Assembly: GCA_023249165.1 (NCBI GenBank)
Contig: JAHFDE010000001.1
Location: forward strand, 5,243 to 37,918
DNA length: 32,676 bases
From: Candidatus Methylomirabilota bacterium
Lineage (GTDB): Bacteria; Methylomirabilota; Methylomirabilia; Methylomirabilales; CSP1-5
Direction: 5' to 3'
This document shows, piece after piece, positions 6,403-12,705 of this stretch. Position numbers and translations under genes: made by a program. Position 1 is the first letter of the stretch. Each line of letters begins with the position of its first letter. The notes beneath the pieces are model-generated. The model was not told the DNA's origin, did not search any database, and was given only the letters and a program-made list of their open reading frames with translations.

Positions 6403-8015
6403 GGCTCACCTTGGTGAGAGATGATCTCTCCTCCCTCCTCAACCTCGACGACCCGACCCCCAAACACCTCGAGCGCCTCTCGAACCAGGGGGTGGCTCCG
6501 AGCAGGCATCCGGGCCGGTTCCTCCCGTTTTCCCGCCGCCAAAGGGAGAAAGCGGTAGGCGACCTGGAGGCGTCTGCCGTAGACGGCAGAGATGGTCGAG
6601 GCAAGGAGGCTGCGGACCTCGGGGTCCTCCAGGGTGGAGCGAGCGAAATGATTTCCGTTGGCGAAGGTCAACGTCAAGGTCTCCCCCTCCAGCGTGACCT
6701 CGGCCTCGGCTAAGAGAACACCCAAGGAGCGCCGCTCCGAACCGATCCGCCGCCGCACCTCATGCCATCGGTCCTCAGGCCCGATGGCGGCCGGCGGCGG
6801 GCTAGGGGGGTCGGCTTTCTCCCGAGGCGTGAAAAGTTCAGCCTGTGGGGCAGGAGGCTCGGGGACGACCCCCAGGCGCCCCTCCAGGGACTCCAGGCGC
6901 TTGATCAGGCTTCCCAGGGACTCCAGCCCCCGAGCCTCGGCCATCCGGACCAGCGCCATCTCGAGGACATAGCGTGGTTGGGACGCCCGCCGCATCTCCC
7001 CCTCGGCATCCAAGAGAAATCGCAGCGCCAATTCCAGGTGGGGAATCTCCACGTGCGCCGCCCGCTGCTCGAGATCCCGCATGACCTCCGGAGCAAGCCC
7101 CAGGATCTCTCCTGCCTTGGGGCTGAGCTTCACAAGCAAGAGCGACCGGAGCTGCTCCAACAAGTCGAGGACAAAGGTGCGGAGATCTCCCCCTGTGGCG
7201 GCGAGCTCGCCGACAAGCTCCACGACCTTCCCCGGGTCCCCCGCCAAGCAGGCCCCCATCACCGCCCGGACCACCTCGGGCGCCGTCCATCCCAGGACGG
7301 CCCCCACCACATCGGCAGTCACCCGCTCGCCTCCATACGCGATCACCTGATCGAGGATGCTCTGGGCATCGCGCAGGCTCCCGTCGGCCGCCCGGGCGAG
7401 AGCGGCCAGGGCTTCCGGAGCCACGTCTACCCTTTCAGCCTCCGCAATCGCCCGAAGACGCTCCGTAAGCAGGCCCTGGCCAATGCGACGAAAGTCGTAG
7501 CGCTGGCAGCGGGAGTGGATCGTGGGGGGGACCTTGTGCGGTTCGGTCGTGGCGAGGATAAAAACCACCTTGGGCGGCGGCTCCTCCAGGGTCTTCAGGA
7601 GGGCATTGAAGGCCGAAAGAGAAAGCATATGGACTTCATCGATGATGTAGACCTTGGTGCGGCCTCTGACCGGCTGGTAGATCAACTGTTCCTGCAGATC
7701 CCGCACATGCTCGACACCGGTGTGCGAGGCGCCATCGATCTCTACGCAGTCCACGGCAGCGCCTGCCGTGATCTCGCGGCAGTTGAGGCACTGGTTACAC
7801 GGCTCAGGCGTTGGGCCACTGTCGCAGTTCAAGGCCTTGGCGAGGATCCGCGCAGTGGTGGTCTTACCGACCCCCCGAGGACCCGCGAAGAGAATGGCGT
7901 GAGCCACCCGGCCCTGCTGGAGCGCATTCTTGAGGGTCCGGGTGACCGCCTCCTGCCCCACGACTTCGTCGAAGGTCTGGGGGCGCCACCGCCTAGCTAG
8001 TACCTGATACGACAT
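6399..8015 (-). CDS. dnaX: DNA polymerase III subunit gamma/tau
   Basis: 538 residues from ATG at 8015. An AAA+ clamp-loader ATPase: Walker A GPRGVGKTTT at about residues 45-54, zinc-binding Cys 64, 73, 76 and 79, Walker B region IIDEVHML at about 124-131, and sensor-1 and arginine-finger region ATTEPHKVPPTIHSRCQRYDF. The C-terminal third (tau region) is proline-rich (about 390-430) followed by a conserved beta-rich part. It organises the replisome and loads the sliding clamp encoded by dnaN. An upstream in-frame ATG at 8051 would add 12 residues encoded by a repeat, so 8015 is preferred. I see no A-rich slippery heptamer for gamma production by frameshifting. Confidence 0.96.
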   Translation of the reverse strand: MSYQVLARRWRPQTFDEVVGQEAVTRTLKNALQQGRVAHAILFAGPRGVGKTTTARILAKALNCDSGPTPEPCNQCLNCREITAGAAVDCVEIDGASHTGVEHVRDLQEQLIYQPVRGRTKVYIIDEVHMLSLSAFNALLKTLEEPPPKVVFILATTEPHKVPPTIHSRCQRYDFRRIGQGLLTERLRAIAEAERVDVAPEALAALARAADGSLRDAQSILDQVIAYGGERVTADVVGAVLGWTAPEVVRAVMGACLAGDPGKVVELVGELAATGGDLRTFVLDLLEQLRSLLLVKLSPKAGEILGLAPEVMRDLEQRAAHVEIPHLELALRFLLDAEGEMRRASQPRYVLEMALVRMAEARGLESLGSLIKRLESLEGRLGVVPEPPAPQAELFTPREKADPPSPPPAAIGPEDRWHEVRRRIGSERRSLGVLLAEAEVTLEGETLTLTFANGNHFARSTLEDPEVRSLLASTISAVYGRRLQVAYRFLPLAAGKREEPARMPARSHPLVREALEVFGGRVVEVEEGGEIISHQGEP

Positions 8016-8031
8016 AGATCTCTCGTTCGTG

Positions 8032-8130
8032 GTTGATGGTTCAGAGTTCATAGAGGAGCCGGAGCACGGTCACCTGCTCTGAACCATGAACGGCTCGGCT
8101 GAGCTCGCCGTAGCCTATGAACCCTGAACC
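8032..8130. repeat. Inverted heptad-repeat element between SRP RNA and dnaX
   Basis: Left arm 8032-8053 reads as heptads GTTGATG GTTCAGA GTTCATA. Two complementary arms follow at 8079-8091 (TCTGAACCATGAA) and 8115-8130 (CTATGAACCCTGAACC). It belongs to the architecture family described for 13967-14484. Confidence 0.6.
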
Positions 8131-8137
8131 GAAAAAA

Positions 8138-8420
8138 GTCCTTGGCCGTGCACCCACCGTCGATCCCAACCGCCGGCTCTTACCCAGGACCGAAGGCTCC
8201 AGCCGGGCACCCCTGCGGCACAGGAGGCGGACCGCTTACCGCTGCTTCCTTCCGGACCTGACGGGGTTCACGGATCCCCCTTGCGCAGGACCCGACCCTC
8301 GACGCCCCAACCCCGGGCAGATCGCCCGGAGATCTAGGACCTCGGGCAGGAGTTCAATCCCGCTATAGCGGATTGCGGGTTCAGGGCACCGCTAGCTCCC
8401 CATCTAGCACGGCCAAGGAC
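8138..8420 (-). ncRNA. ffs: Signal recognition particle RNA, large bacterial type with Alu domain
   Basis: The diagnostic SRP domain-IV sequence GTCAGGTCCGGAAGGAAGCA is present on the minus strand near 8250-8270. The 5' part has the Alu-domain pattern of Bacillus-type scRNA: GCTAGATGGGGAGCTAGCGG, then GTGCCCTGAACCCGCAATCC. The ends pair over 14 bp (GTCCTTGGCCGTGC at 8407-8420 with its complement at 8138-8151), giving a molecule of about 283 nt. Six T residues follow immediately on the minus strand (8132-8137), so the closing stem may double as terminator. Location upstream of dnaX is the usual one. It targets ribosomes to the membrane with Ffh. Confidence 0.95.
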
Positions 8421-8434
8421 CCTTCAGAACAGGT

Positions 8435-8514
8435 ATGAGCAATGAGCTATGAGGTTACAGCTTTGGCCTCTGGCTGGTCCCGCTCCGAACTCAGTCCTCA
8501 TCGCTCAGTACTCG
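8435..8514. repeat. Inverted heptad-repeat element between tRNA-Ser(GGA) and SRP RNA
   Basis: Left arm 8435-8454 is ATGAGCA ATGAGCT ATGAGG. The right arm at 8489-8514 is its imperfect reverse complement, with CTCA repeated every 7-8 bp. A GC-rich unique centre of about 34 bp separates them. Confidence 0.55.
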
Positions 8515-8527
8515 ATGCTGACTATGG

Positions 8528-8614
8528 CGGAGAGGCCGGGATTCGAACCCGGGGTGGGTGTCACCCCACACACGCTCTCCAGGCGTGCACCTTAAACCGC
8601 TCGGCCACCTCTCC
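8528..8614 (-). tRNA. tRNA-Ser (GGA)
   Basis: 87 nt with the long variable arm of class II tRNAs. Acceptor GGAGAGG pairs with CCTCTCC, discriminator G. The anticodon stem CACGC/GCGTG encloses CTGGAGA, giving anticodon GGA. The T arm is CCGGG-TTCGAAT-CCCGG. CCA is not encoded. Confidence 0.96.
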
Positions 8615-8624
8615 GCGTGCACCC

Positions 8625-8716
8625 GTTCATGGTTCATAGATCATGGTTCATGGTATGGACCAGTGAGAATATGAGGCCCGCGTTCCGTCCATGAACCCTG
8701 AACCGTGAACTCTGAG
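8625..8716. repeat. Inverted heptad-repeat element between the two tRNA-Ser genes
   Basis: Left arm 8625-8653 is built of GTTCATG-type heptads (GTTCATG GTTCATA GATCATG GTTCATG). The right arm 8689-8716 is an imperfect reverse complement (CCATGAACCCTGAACCGTGA). A unique centre of about 35 bp lies between. Confidence 0.65.
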
Positions 8717-8727
8717 CGATGTTGTGG

Positions 8728-8820
8728 CGGAGGGGGTGGGATTCGAACCCACGTGCCCCGCTCATCGCGGGACAACCCGATTTCGAGTCGGGCCCGTTAC
8801 ATCCACTTCGGTACCCCTCC
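8728..8820 (-). tRNA. tRNA-Ser (CGA)
   Basis: 93 nt, class II. Acceptor GGAGGGG pairs with CCCCTCC, discriminator G. The anticodon stem CCCGA/TCGGG encloses CTCGAAA, so the anticodon is CGA. The variable arm is long (TGTCCCGCGATGAGCGGGGCA). Its first 59 nt overlap the end of the tadA reading frame on the same strand. Confidence 0.95.
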
Positions 8821-9328
8821 CGCTCGCCCATCCCAAGCCGCAGGAGTCGGGTGCCTGCCGCCGGGCCAGAAAGAATTCCTGCAGGAGGGCCTGAGACTCC
8901 TCCGCCCGCACACCACTCACCACCTTGACCCGATGATTGAGCCGCGGATCATCGAGGAGACGGTAGACGCTCTCGACGCCGCCTCCCCAGCGATCGGGGG
9001 CGCCGTACACGAGCCCTGCCACCCGCGCATGGAGCAAAGCCCCGGCGCACATCACACACGGTTCCAGGGTGACATATAGCGTGGCCTCGGGAAACCGATA
9101 GTTGCCGACCTGCCGCCCCGCTGCCCGGAGCACCAGGATCTCGGCATGCGCCGTCGGATCCTGGAGCGCGATGGGCTGATTATGCGCGGTAGCCAAGACG
9201 ACCCCATCCTGGATCAGGACAGCCCCCACCGGCACCTCTCCCGTCTCGCCCCCCCGGTGGGCCTCCTGAAGCGCCACATCCATCCACAAGAGATGCCCCT
9301 CGTGGGTTGTCTCTTTCGGCAACCCCAC
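8762..9328 (-). CDS. tadA: tRNA-specific adenosine deaminase, C-terminus overlapping tRNA-Ser(CGA)
   Basis: A 188-residue cytidine/deoxycytidylate deaminase-fold enzyme. The zinc site is H61-A-E63 (AHAEI) and PCVMC with C91 and C94. The rest of the TadA signature (YVTLEPCVMCAGALLHAR, then GGGVESVYRLLDDPRLNH) is intact. TadA converts A34 to inosine in tRNA-Arg(ACG); that substrate tRNA is encoded at 13885-13958. GTG at 9328 follows AGGAGGGAATCT, a strong ribosome site. TadA normally ends about 20 residues after the FFLARRQ-like helix. Here the first stop in frame (TGA at 8762-8764) lies 59 bp inside the downstream tRNA-Ser gene, so the last 20 or so residues are tRNA-encoded. Confidence 0.94.
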   Translation of the reverse strand: MGLPKETTHEGHLLWMDVALQEAHRGGETGEVPVGAVLIQDGVVLATAHNQPIALQDPTAHAEILVLRAAGRQVGNYRFPEATLYVTLEPCVMCAGALLHARVAGLVYGAPDRWGGGVESVYRLLDDPRLNHRVKVVSGVRAEESQALLQEFFLARRQAPDSCGLGWASGRGTEVDVTGPTRNRVVPR

Positions 9329-9396
9329 AGATTCCCTCCTGTCAGAATGGGCAGAGTATAACAGACTGATACGGCGAGGGCAACCGGGTCGGGTTG

Positions 9397-10374
9397 TTAC
9401 GCCTGCCCCTGGGAAAGCTGAGCCACCTTGGCCTTGAGTTCGTGGAGCAGGGTCCGGGCCTGGAGTTCGAGCCGCCGCTTCTCCAGCGCCCGTTTCACGG
9501 CATGGAGCATGACCTCGCTCTTGAACCCCTTGACGATAAAGTCAAAGGCCCCAAGCCTCAGGGCAGTGACGGCGTTGTGGGATGAGGGATGGCCGGTGAC
9601 CACGATCACCGGCGTGTCCGGCGTGAGGGTCTTCAATCGTTCGATGAGCTCGGGGCCCGACATGCCCGGGAGGACCAGATCCACCAAAATGACGTCGACC
9701 TCCTGGAACCGTAAGAGTTCGAGGGCCTGATGGGCCGTTGGCACCGTCAGGACCGTGTAGCCGTGGTCTCGGAGCAGGTCAGCGTAGATCGCCCGTTCGA
9801 GCAGCTCGTCCTCAACGATGAGGATCGTCGCCAAGGGGGGGCGCGACGGTGGGCCCTTGAGGAGATCGTGAGCGGCCCCCTCGGCATACCGGGCCGCCTC
9901 CAGCTCATGCAGGGAGCCGAGCGTCCGCTCGAGATCCCGGTGCAAGTGCCTGACCCTGAGGAGCGTCCGTACCCGCATGAGGAGCTCGCGCCGCTCGATG
10001 GGTTTGGTCAGAAAGTCATCGGCGCCCTCGTGAATCGCTTTTTCCCTCTCGGCCATCTGGTCCAGGCTCGTGACGATCACGACGGGAATGTCGCTGGTCT
10101 CCTTTCGCGCCTTGAGCTCCCGCAGCACCTCGCGGCCGCTCATGCCGGGCATGCCGAGGTCGAGGAGGACGATGTCGGGGCTCGCTCTCCTGACGGCACT
10201 GAGCGCCTGCTCTCCGCTCATGGCGGTCAGGACGTCGAGCCCCGCCCCCTTCAAGTAGGTCTCAAGGGTCCCGAGGGCTTTCGGGTCGTCATCCACCGCC
10301 AGGATCCTCCCCGGCGGCAGCCCCGCGGTTCCATCGCACATCAACGGCCTTTGGTCCTGCCTGCGAGCCTTCAT
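9397..10374 (-). CDS. Tandem receiver-domain response regulator
   Basis: About 325 residues with two CheY-like receiver domains and no DNA-binding or enzymatic output. REC1 spans about residues 23-140, with acidic pocket VDDD at 27-30, phospho-acceptor D72 (VLLDLGMPGMSG) and K124 (FLTKP). A coiled linker of about 40 residues follows (DLERTLGSLHELEAARYAEG). REC2 spans about 183-300, with VEDE at 187-190, D232 (ILVDLVLPGMSG) and K282, where the usual KP is KG (FIVKGF). The C-terminal 30 residues look coiled-coil. ATG at 10374 fits a sigma54-like promoter ending 27 bp upstream; the frame stays open further upstream, but that part is probably untranslated. No histidine kinase is nearby. It may act as a phosphorelay intermediate or by protein contact, which is inference. 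Confidence 0.85.
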   Translation of the reverse strand: MKARRQDQRPLMCDGTAGLPPGRILAVDDDPKALGTLETYLKGAGLDVLTAMSGEQALSAVRRASPDIVLLDLGMPGMSGREVLRELKARKETSDIPVVIVTSLDQMAEREKAIHEGADDFLTKPIERRELLMRVRTLLRVRHLHRDLERTLGSLHELEAARYAEGAAHDLLKGPPSRPPLATILIVEDELLERAIYADLLRDHGYTVLTVPTAHQALELLRFQEVDVILVDLVLPGMSGPELIERLKTLTPDTPVIVVTGHPSSHNAVTALRLGAFDFIVKGFKSEVMLHAVKRALEKRRLELQARTLLHELKAKVAQLSQGQA

Positions 10375-10400
10375 CGAGACACCATCCCCGCCCCGTTTTT

Positions 10401-10417
10401 TGCACTTTCTATGCCAA
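10401..10417 (-). promoter_or_regulatory. Sigma54-type (-24/-12) promoter of the tandem REC gene
   Basis: On the minus strand TTGGCATAGAAAGTGCA has GG and GC elements separated by 10 bp and matches the consensus TGGCAC-N5-TTGCA closely. Transcription would start near 10390, about 16 bp before the ATG at 10374. This spacing supports that start codon. Confidence 0.6.
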
Positions 10418-10477
10418 CGCTGTACCCCCTTCTCATGACGATTCAGCCCTGCCCAAGGACCCGTCGAGTTATTTTTC

Positions 10478-10628
10478 TTGACACCGCGTGGGATCGCTTG
10501 TACGGTCATTAAGCACCCGACCGAAGGCTCCTCGCAACTCTTGTTGCTTTCACAGCCCCCAAAGGCTTCGCGAGCTTTTGAGGGCTCTTTTTTTACGACC
10601 CCACGGCGAGGAGGAACCTCGGTCGGGC
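10478..10628 (+). promoter_or_regulatory. Structured leader or small RNA with intrinsic terminator upstream of rpsU
   Basis: A promoter TTGACA (10478-10483), 17 bp, TACGGT (10501-10506) points to a start near 10512. The transcript contains a hairpin GCAAC-TCTT-GTTGC at 10534-10547. A strong terminator follows: AGCCC at 10554-10558 pairs with GGGCT at 10582-10586, with a nearly continuous inner stem, then seven T residues. Further on is CGAGG-AGGAA-CCTCG. The 5' end CCCGACCGAAGG (10516-10527) is complementary to CCTCGGTCGGG (10617-10627), and using that long-range stem would dissolve the CGAGG/CCTCG hairpin. Either a free-standing RNA of about 80 nt or an attenuator for rpsU, 190 bp downstream. 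Confidence 0.5.
10554..10594 (+). terminator. Rho-independent terminator upstream of rpsU
   Basis: Stem AGCCC/GGGCT, one mismatch, CAAA/TTTG, a G-U pair, GCT/AGC, loop of five bases, followed by C and seven T residues. No complete protein gene precedes it on the plus strand, which argues for a small RNA or attenuated leader. Confidence 0.8.
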
Positions 10629-10783
10629 ACACGGTACGTGGAAACGATCCCCTTGGAGCCGCTGAGGGGATGGGAGGAAGGGAGAAGAAAGGGTGCGCGT
10701 TTCAGAACCCTCCGGTTCGAGGTCAGGGTCCTGGACATCCAAAAGGCGCCGAGTACGTAGTGCCGGAGGAAATGGGAGGGAAG

Positions 10784-11062
10784 ATGTCAGAGTATCGGCG
10801 GCGCGATGATCAGGGGCGAGAGGCGGGTGGGAACCCGCCGCAACGCCGTCCCTTGGAGGTCATTGTAGACGACCGCGGGGTCGAATCCGCACTCCGCACC
10901 TTGAAGCGCCTCGTGCTTCGTGACGGGATCCTTCGGGAGCTGAAGCGGAAGCAGAACTATGAGAAACCGGGGGAGCGGAAGCGCCGCAAGATTCGCGAGG
11001 CTACCCGTCGACGCCGCCGACAACTCAGCCGAGCCCTGAGGCGCAAGGATGAGCGGTGGTAG
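10784..11062 (+). CDS. rpsU: 30S ribosomal protein bS21 with N-terminal extension
   Basis: 92 residues. The bS21 core begins at about residue 24 (LEVIVDDRGVESALRTLKRL), continues with RELKRKQNYEKPGERKRRKI and ends in a very basic tail (RRRRRQLSRALRRKD). bS21 helps the small subunit engage mRNA at initiation. Typical bS21 starts directly at the core; here about 23 polar and charged residues precede it. ATG at 10784 has GGGAGGGAAG immediately upstream; an ATG at 10772 is possible but crowds its ribosome site. The gene is the first of a plus-strand block and lies behind a structured leader. Confidence 0.92.
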   Translation: MSEYRRRDDQGREAGGNPPQRRPLEVIVDDRGVESALRTLKRLVLRDGILRELKRKQNYEKPGERKRRKIREATRRRRRQLSRALRRKDERW

Positions 11063-11171
11063 TAGCGCGGTTCGGGCCAGAGCGGCACGCGACCATGAGG
11101 GGATCCCGCCAGTTTTGTAGCTCACATCGTGCAAACGTTCTCGTGTGTGAAATCGAGAGGAGATCAGCACA

Positions 11172-11360
11172 ATGCAGCGGAAGTGGTGTCCAAACCTGAA
11201 TCACAGGCGCTCCAACGCCCCAGTCCGGTACTGCCCGAACTGTGGCGAGGTGGTGAGCGCAAACATTATCATCAAGAAATGCAGCGAAGAAGAACATGCC
11301 GAGAGCCGCCGGCGCAGGAACGCTTATTGCACGGATTGCGGTGCGCAGCTCATCAAGTAG
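11172..11360 (+). CDS. Small double zinc-ribbon protein of unknown function
   Basis: A 62-residue basic protein. Cysteine knuckles occur at CPNLNH (residue 6), CPNCG (21-25), KKC at about 36 and CTDCG (53-57), consistent with one or two zinc ribbons. The middle is Arg-rich (AESRRRRNAY). GAGAGGAG precedes the ATG at a distance of about 10 nt. I recall similar short conserved proteins in other uncultured and deltaproteobacterial genomes but know no function. It sits between rpsU and the desaturase gene, 48 bp upstream of the latter's start, and may be co-transcribed with it. Confidence 0.7.
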   Translation: MQRKWCPNLNHRRSNAPVRYCPNCGEVVSANIIIKKCSEEEHAESRRRRNAYCTDCGAQLIK

Positions 11361-11408
11361 GGCGACATATTGTGGGACCACACACCACCACTTTCATGGA
11401 GAAAGCAT

Positions 11409-12455
11409 ATGAGTTCGGTTCCGACAGGAGATAAGCTCGCATCGAACAAGGTGCCTTGGCGGCAGACTGTGGCCAAGTATGAGAATCCAGATCTGCAGCG
11501 CAGTGTGTGGCAGGTCGTCAACACACTTATCCCCTATGTCATTCTGTGGTACCTGATGTATCGCAGCCTGGAAATCTCTTATTGGATTACGCTGGCACTG
11601 TCGGCTCTCACGGCAGGCTTTTTGGTGCGCATCTTTATCATTTTTCACGACTGCGGACACGCTTCCTTTTTCAAATCCCAGAAAGCCAATGACGTTTGGG
11701 GATTTATTGCCGGTGTTTTGACGATGTCGCCCTATTTGGGCTGGCGACGCGAACATGCGATGCACCATGCCACCGCTGGCGATTTGGACCGACGGGGGGT
11801 GGGGGATATCTGGACATTAACGGTGAAGGAATACCTGGAGTTGTCCCCGAGCGGGCGGCTTGGGTATCGGCTGTACCGCAATCCACTGGTGATGTTTGTT
11901 CTTGGGCCCCTTTTCGTTTTCCTGATTAGGCATCGTTTTGCGGGGCCAACCGCAAGCAAGCGAGAACGCCACAGCGTGTATTGGACAAATCTGGCGCTAT
12001 TGGGCATTGTGGCCCTGATGGGTGTCACTATTGGTATCAAGGCATTCGTATCGGTGCACTTGCCGATTGTAATGATTGCAAGCGCGGCTGGGGTGTGGTT
12101 GTTTTACGTGCAGCATCAGTATGAAGGGGTCTACTGGGAGCGTCACGAACATTGGGATTACGTGACCCTGGCCCTACAGGGCAGTTCATTTTATAAACTG
12201 CCCAAGATTTTGCAGTGGTTCACCGGCAACATAGGGTTCCACCACATTCATCACCTGAGCCCCCGCATTCCCAATTACTACCTGGAAAGGTGCCATGAAG
12301 AGAACCCTATGTTCCGGGAAGTGAAACCCATTACATTATTCGCTAGTTTAAAATCGCTCACGTTTCGCCTGTGGGATGAAGAGGGACGCAAGCTGGTGGG
12401 CTTTGGCTACCTCAAAGACCTTCGGAATCAGCAGGCAATGGCTTCTCGACAGTGA
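11409..12455 (+). CDS. Membrane fatty acid desaturase (acyl-lipid type)
   Basis: A 348-residue integral membrane di-iron desaturase. The three histidine boxes are HDCGH (80-84), HAMHH (116-120) and HHIHH (278-282); an additional QHQYEGVYW stretch follows the third hydrophobic block. Hydrophobic segments lie at about 37-70, 97-110, 160-173 and 193-232. The order and spacing fit the omega-6/delta-12 acyl-lipid group, which inserts cis double bonds into membrane lipids and often serves cold adaptation. ATG at 11409 follows GGAGAAAGC. Its DNA is visibly richer in A+T than the genes around it, with frequent TTT, ATT and AAA codons, which suggests acquisition from elsewhere. Regiospecificity cannot be predicted. 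Confidence 0.9.
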   Translation: MSSVPTGDKLASNKVPWRQTVAKYENPDLQRSVWQVVNTLIPYVILWYLMYRSLEISYWITLALSALTAGFLVRIFIIFHDCGHASFFKSQKANDVWGFIAGVLTMSPYLGWRREHAMHHATAGDLDRRGVGDIWTLTVKEYLELSPSGRLGYRLYRNPLVMFVLGPLFVFLIRHRFAGPTASKRERHSVYWTNLALLGIVALMGVTIGIKAFVSVHLPIVMIASAAGVWLFYVQHQYEGVYWERHEHWDYVTLALQGSSFYKLPKILQWFTGNIGFHHIHHLSPRIPNYYLERCHEENPMFREVKPITLFASLKSLTFRLWDEEGRKLVGFGYLKDLRNQQAMASRQ

Positions 12456-12520
12456 AAGGATGCGCACGGGTTCAAGACGAGTCGGACGACCGGCACGGGT
12501 ATCTGTAACCACTCTACGCT

Positions 12521-12541
12521 GACTGCCATCTCGCGGCAGTC
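12521..12541 (+). terminator. Hairpin downstream of the desaturase gene, possible weak terminator
   Basis: GACTGCC (12521-12527) and GGCAGTC (12535-12541) form a perfect 7-bp stem with a 7-base loop, followed only by TTCCC rather than a T run. Confidence 0.35.
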
Positions 12542-12619
12542 TTCCCGTGGTCCGTGTGTGGCCGCGATACGAAGGCCTACTCCGTGGCGTTTGCGGATGG
12601 TCGCGTCGGTCCTGCCCTC

Positions 12620-12648
12620 TTGACAGCGCCCGTGGCCCTGGCGATACC
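12620..12648 (+). promoter_or_regulatory. Possible sigma70 promoter of the sulfite-oxidase-like gene
   Basis: TTGACA (12620-12625), 17 bp, GATACC (12643-12648). A start near 12655 would lie about 50 bp before GTG at 12706 and would exclude the first codons of the longer open frame. Confidence 0.4.
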
Positions 12649-12705
12649 CAATCAATCCCAACGCTCAGACATACCGTAAACCGCGCAATCGGCAGGTTCT
12701 ACCAG

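Noticed and set aside
6399..8015. Programmed frameshift in dnaX giving a gamma subunit
   Set aside because: No slippery A-rich heptamer with a downstream hairpin was seen in the region after the ATPase domain.
8016..8051. Twelve-residue N-terminal extension of DnaX
   Set aside because: It is encoded by the intergenic heptad repeat, while the family start MSYQVLARRWRP with its own ribosome site is at 8015.
10375..10632. N-terminal 86 codons of the open frame before the tandem REC protein
   Set aside because: A sigma54-like promoter lies within it and the sequence is low-complexity without a domain; on the opposite strand it contains the rpsU leader terminator.
12547..12705. N-terminal 53 codons of the open frame of the sulfite-oxidase-like protein
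   Set aside because: No family similarity, no Tat signal and a possible promoter at 12620-12648 inside it; the part was excluded.
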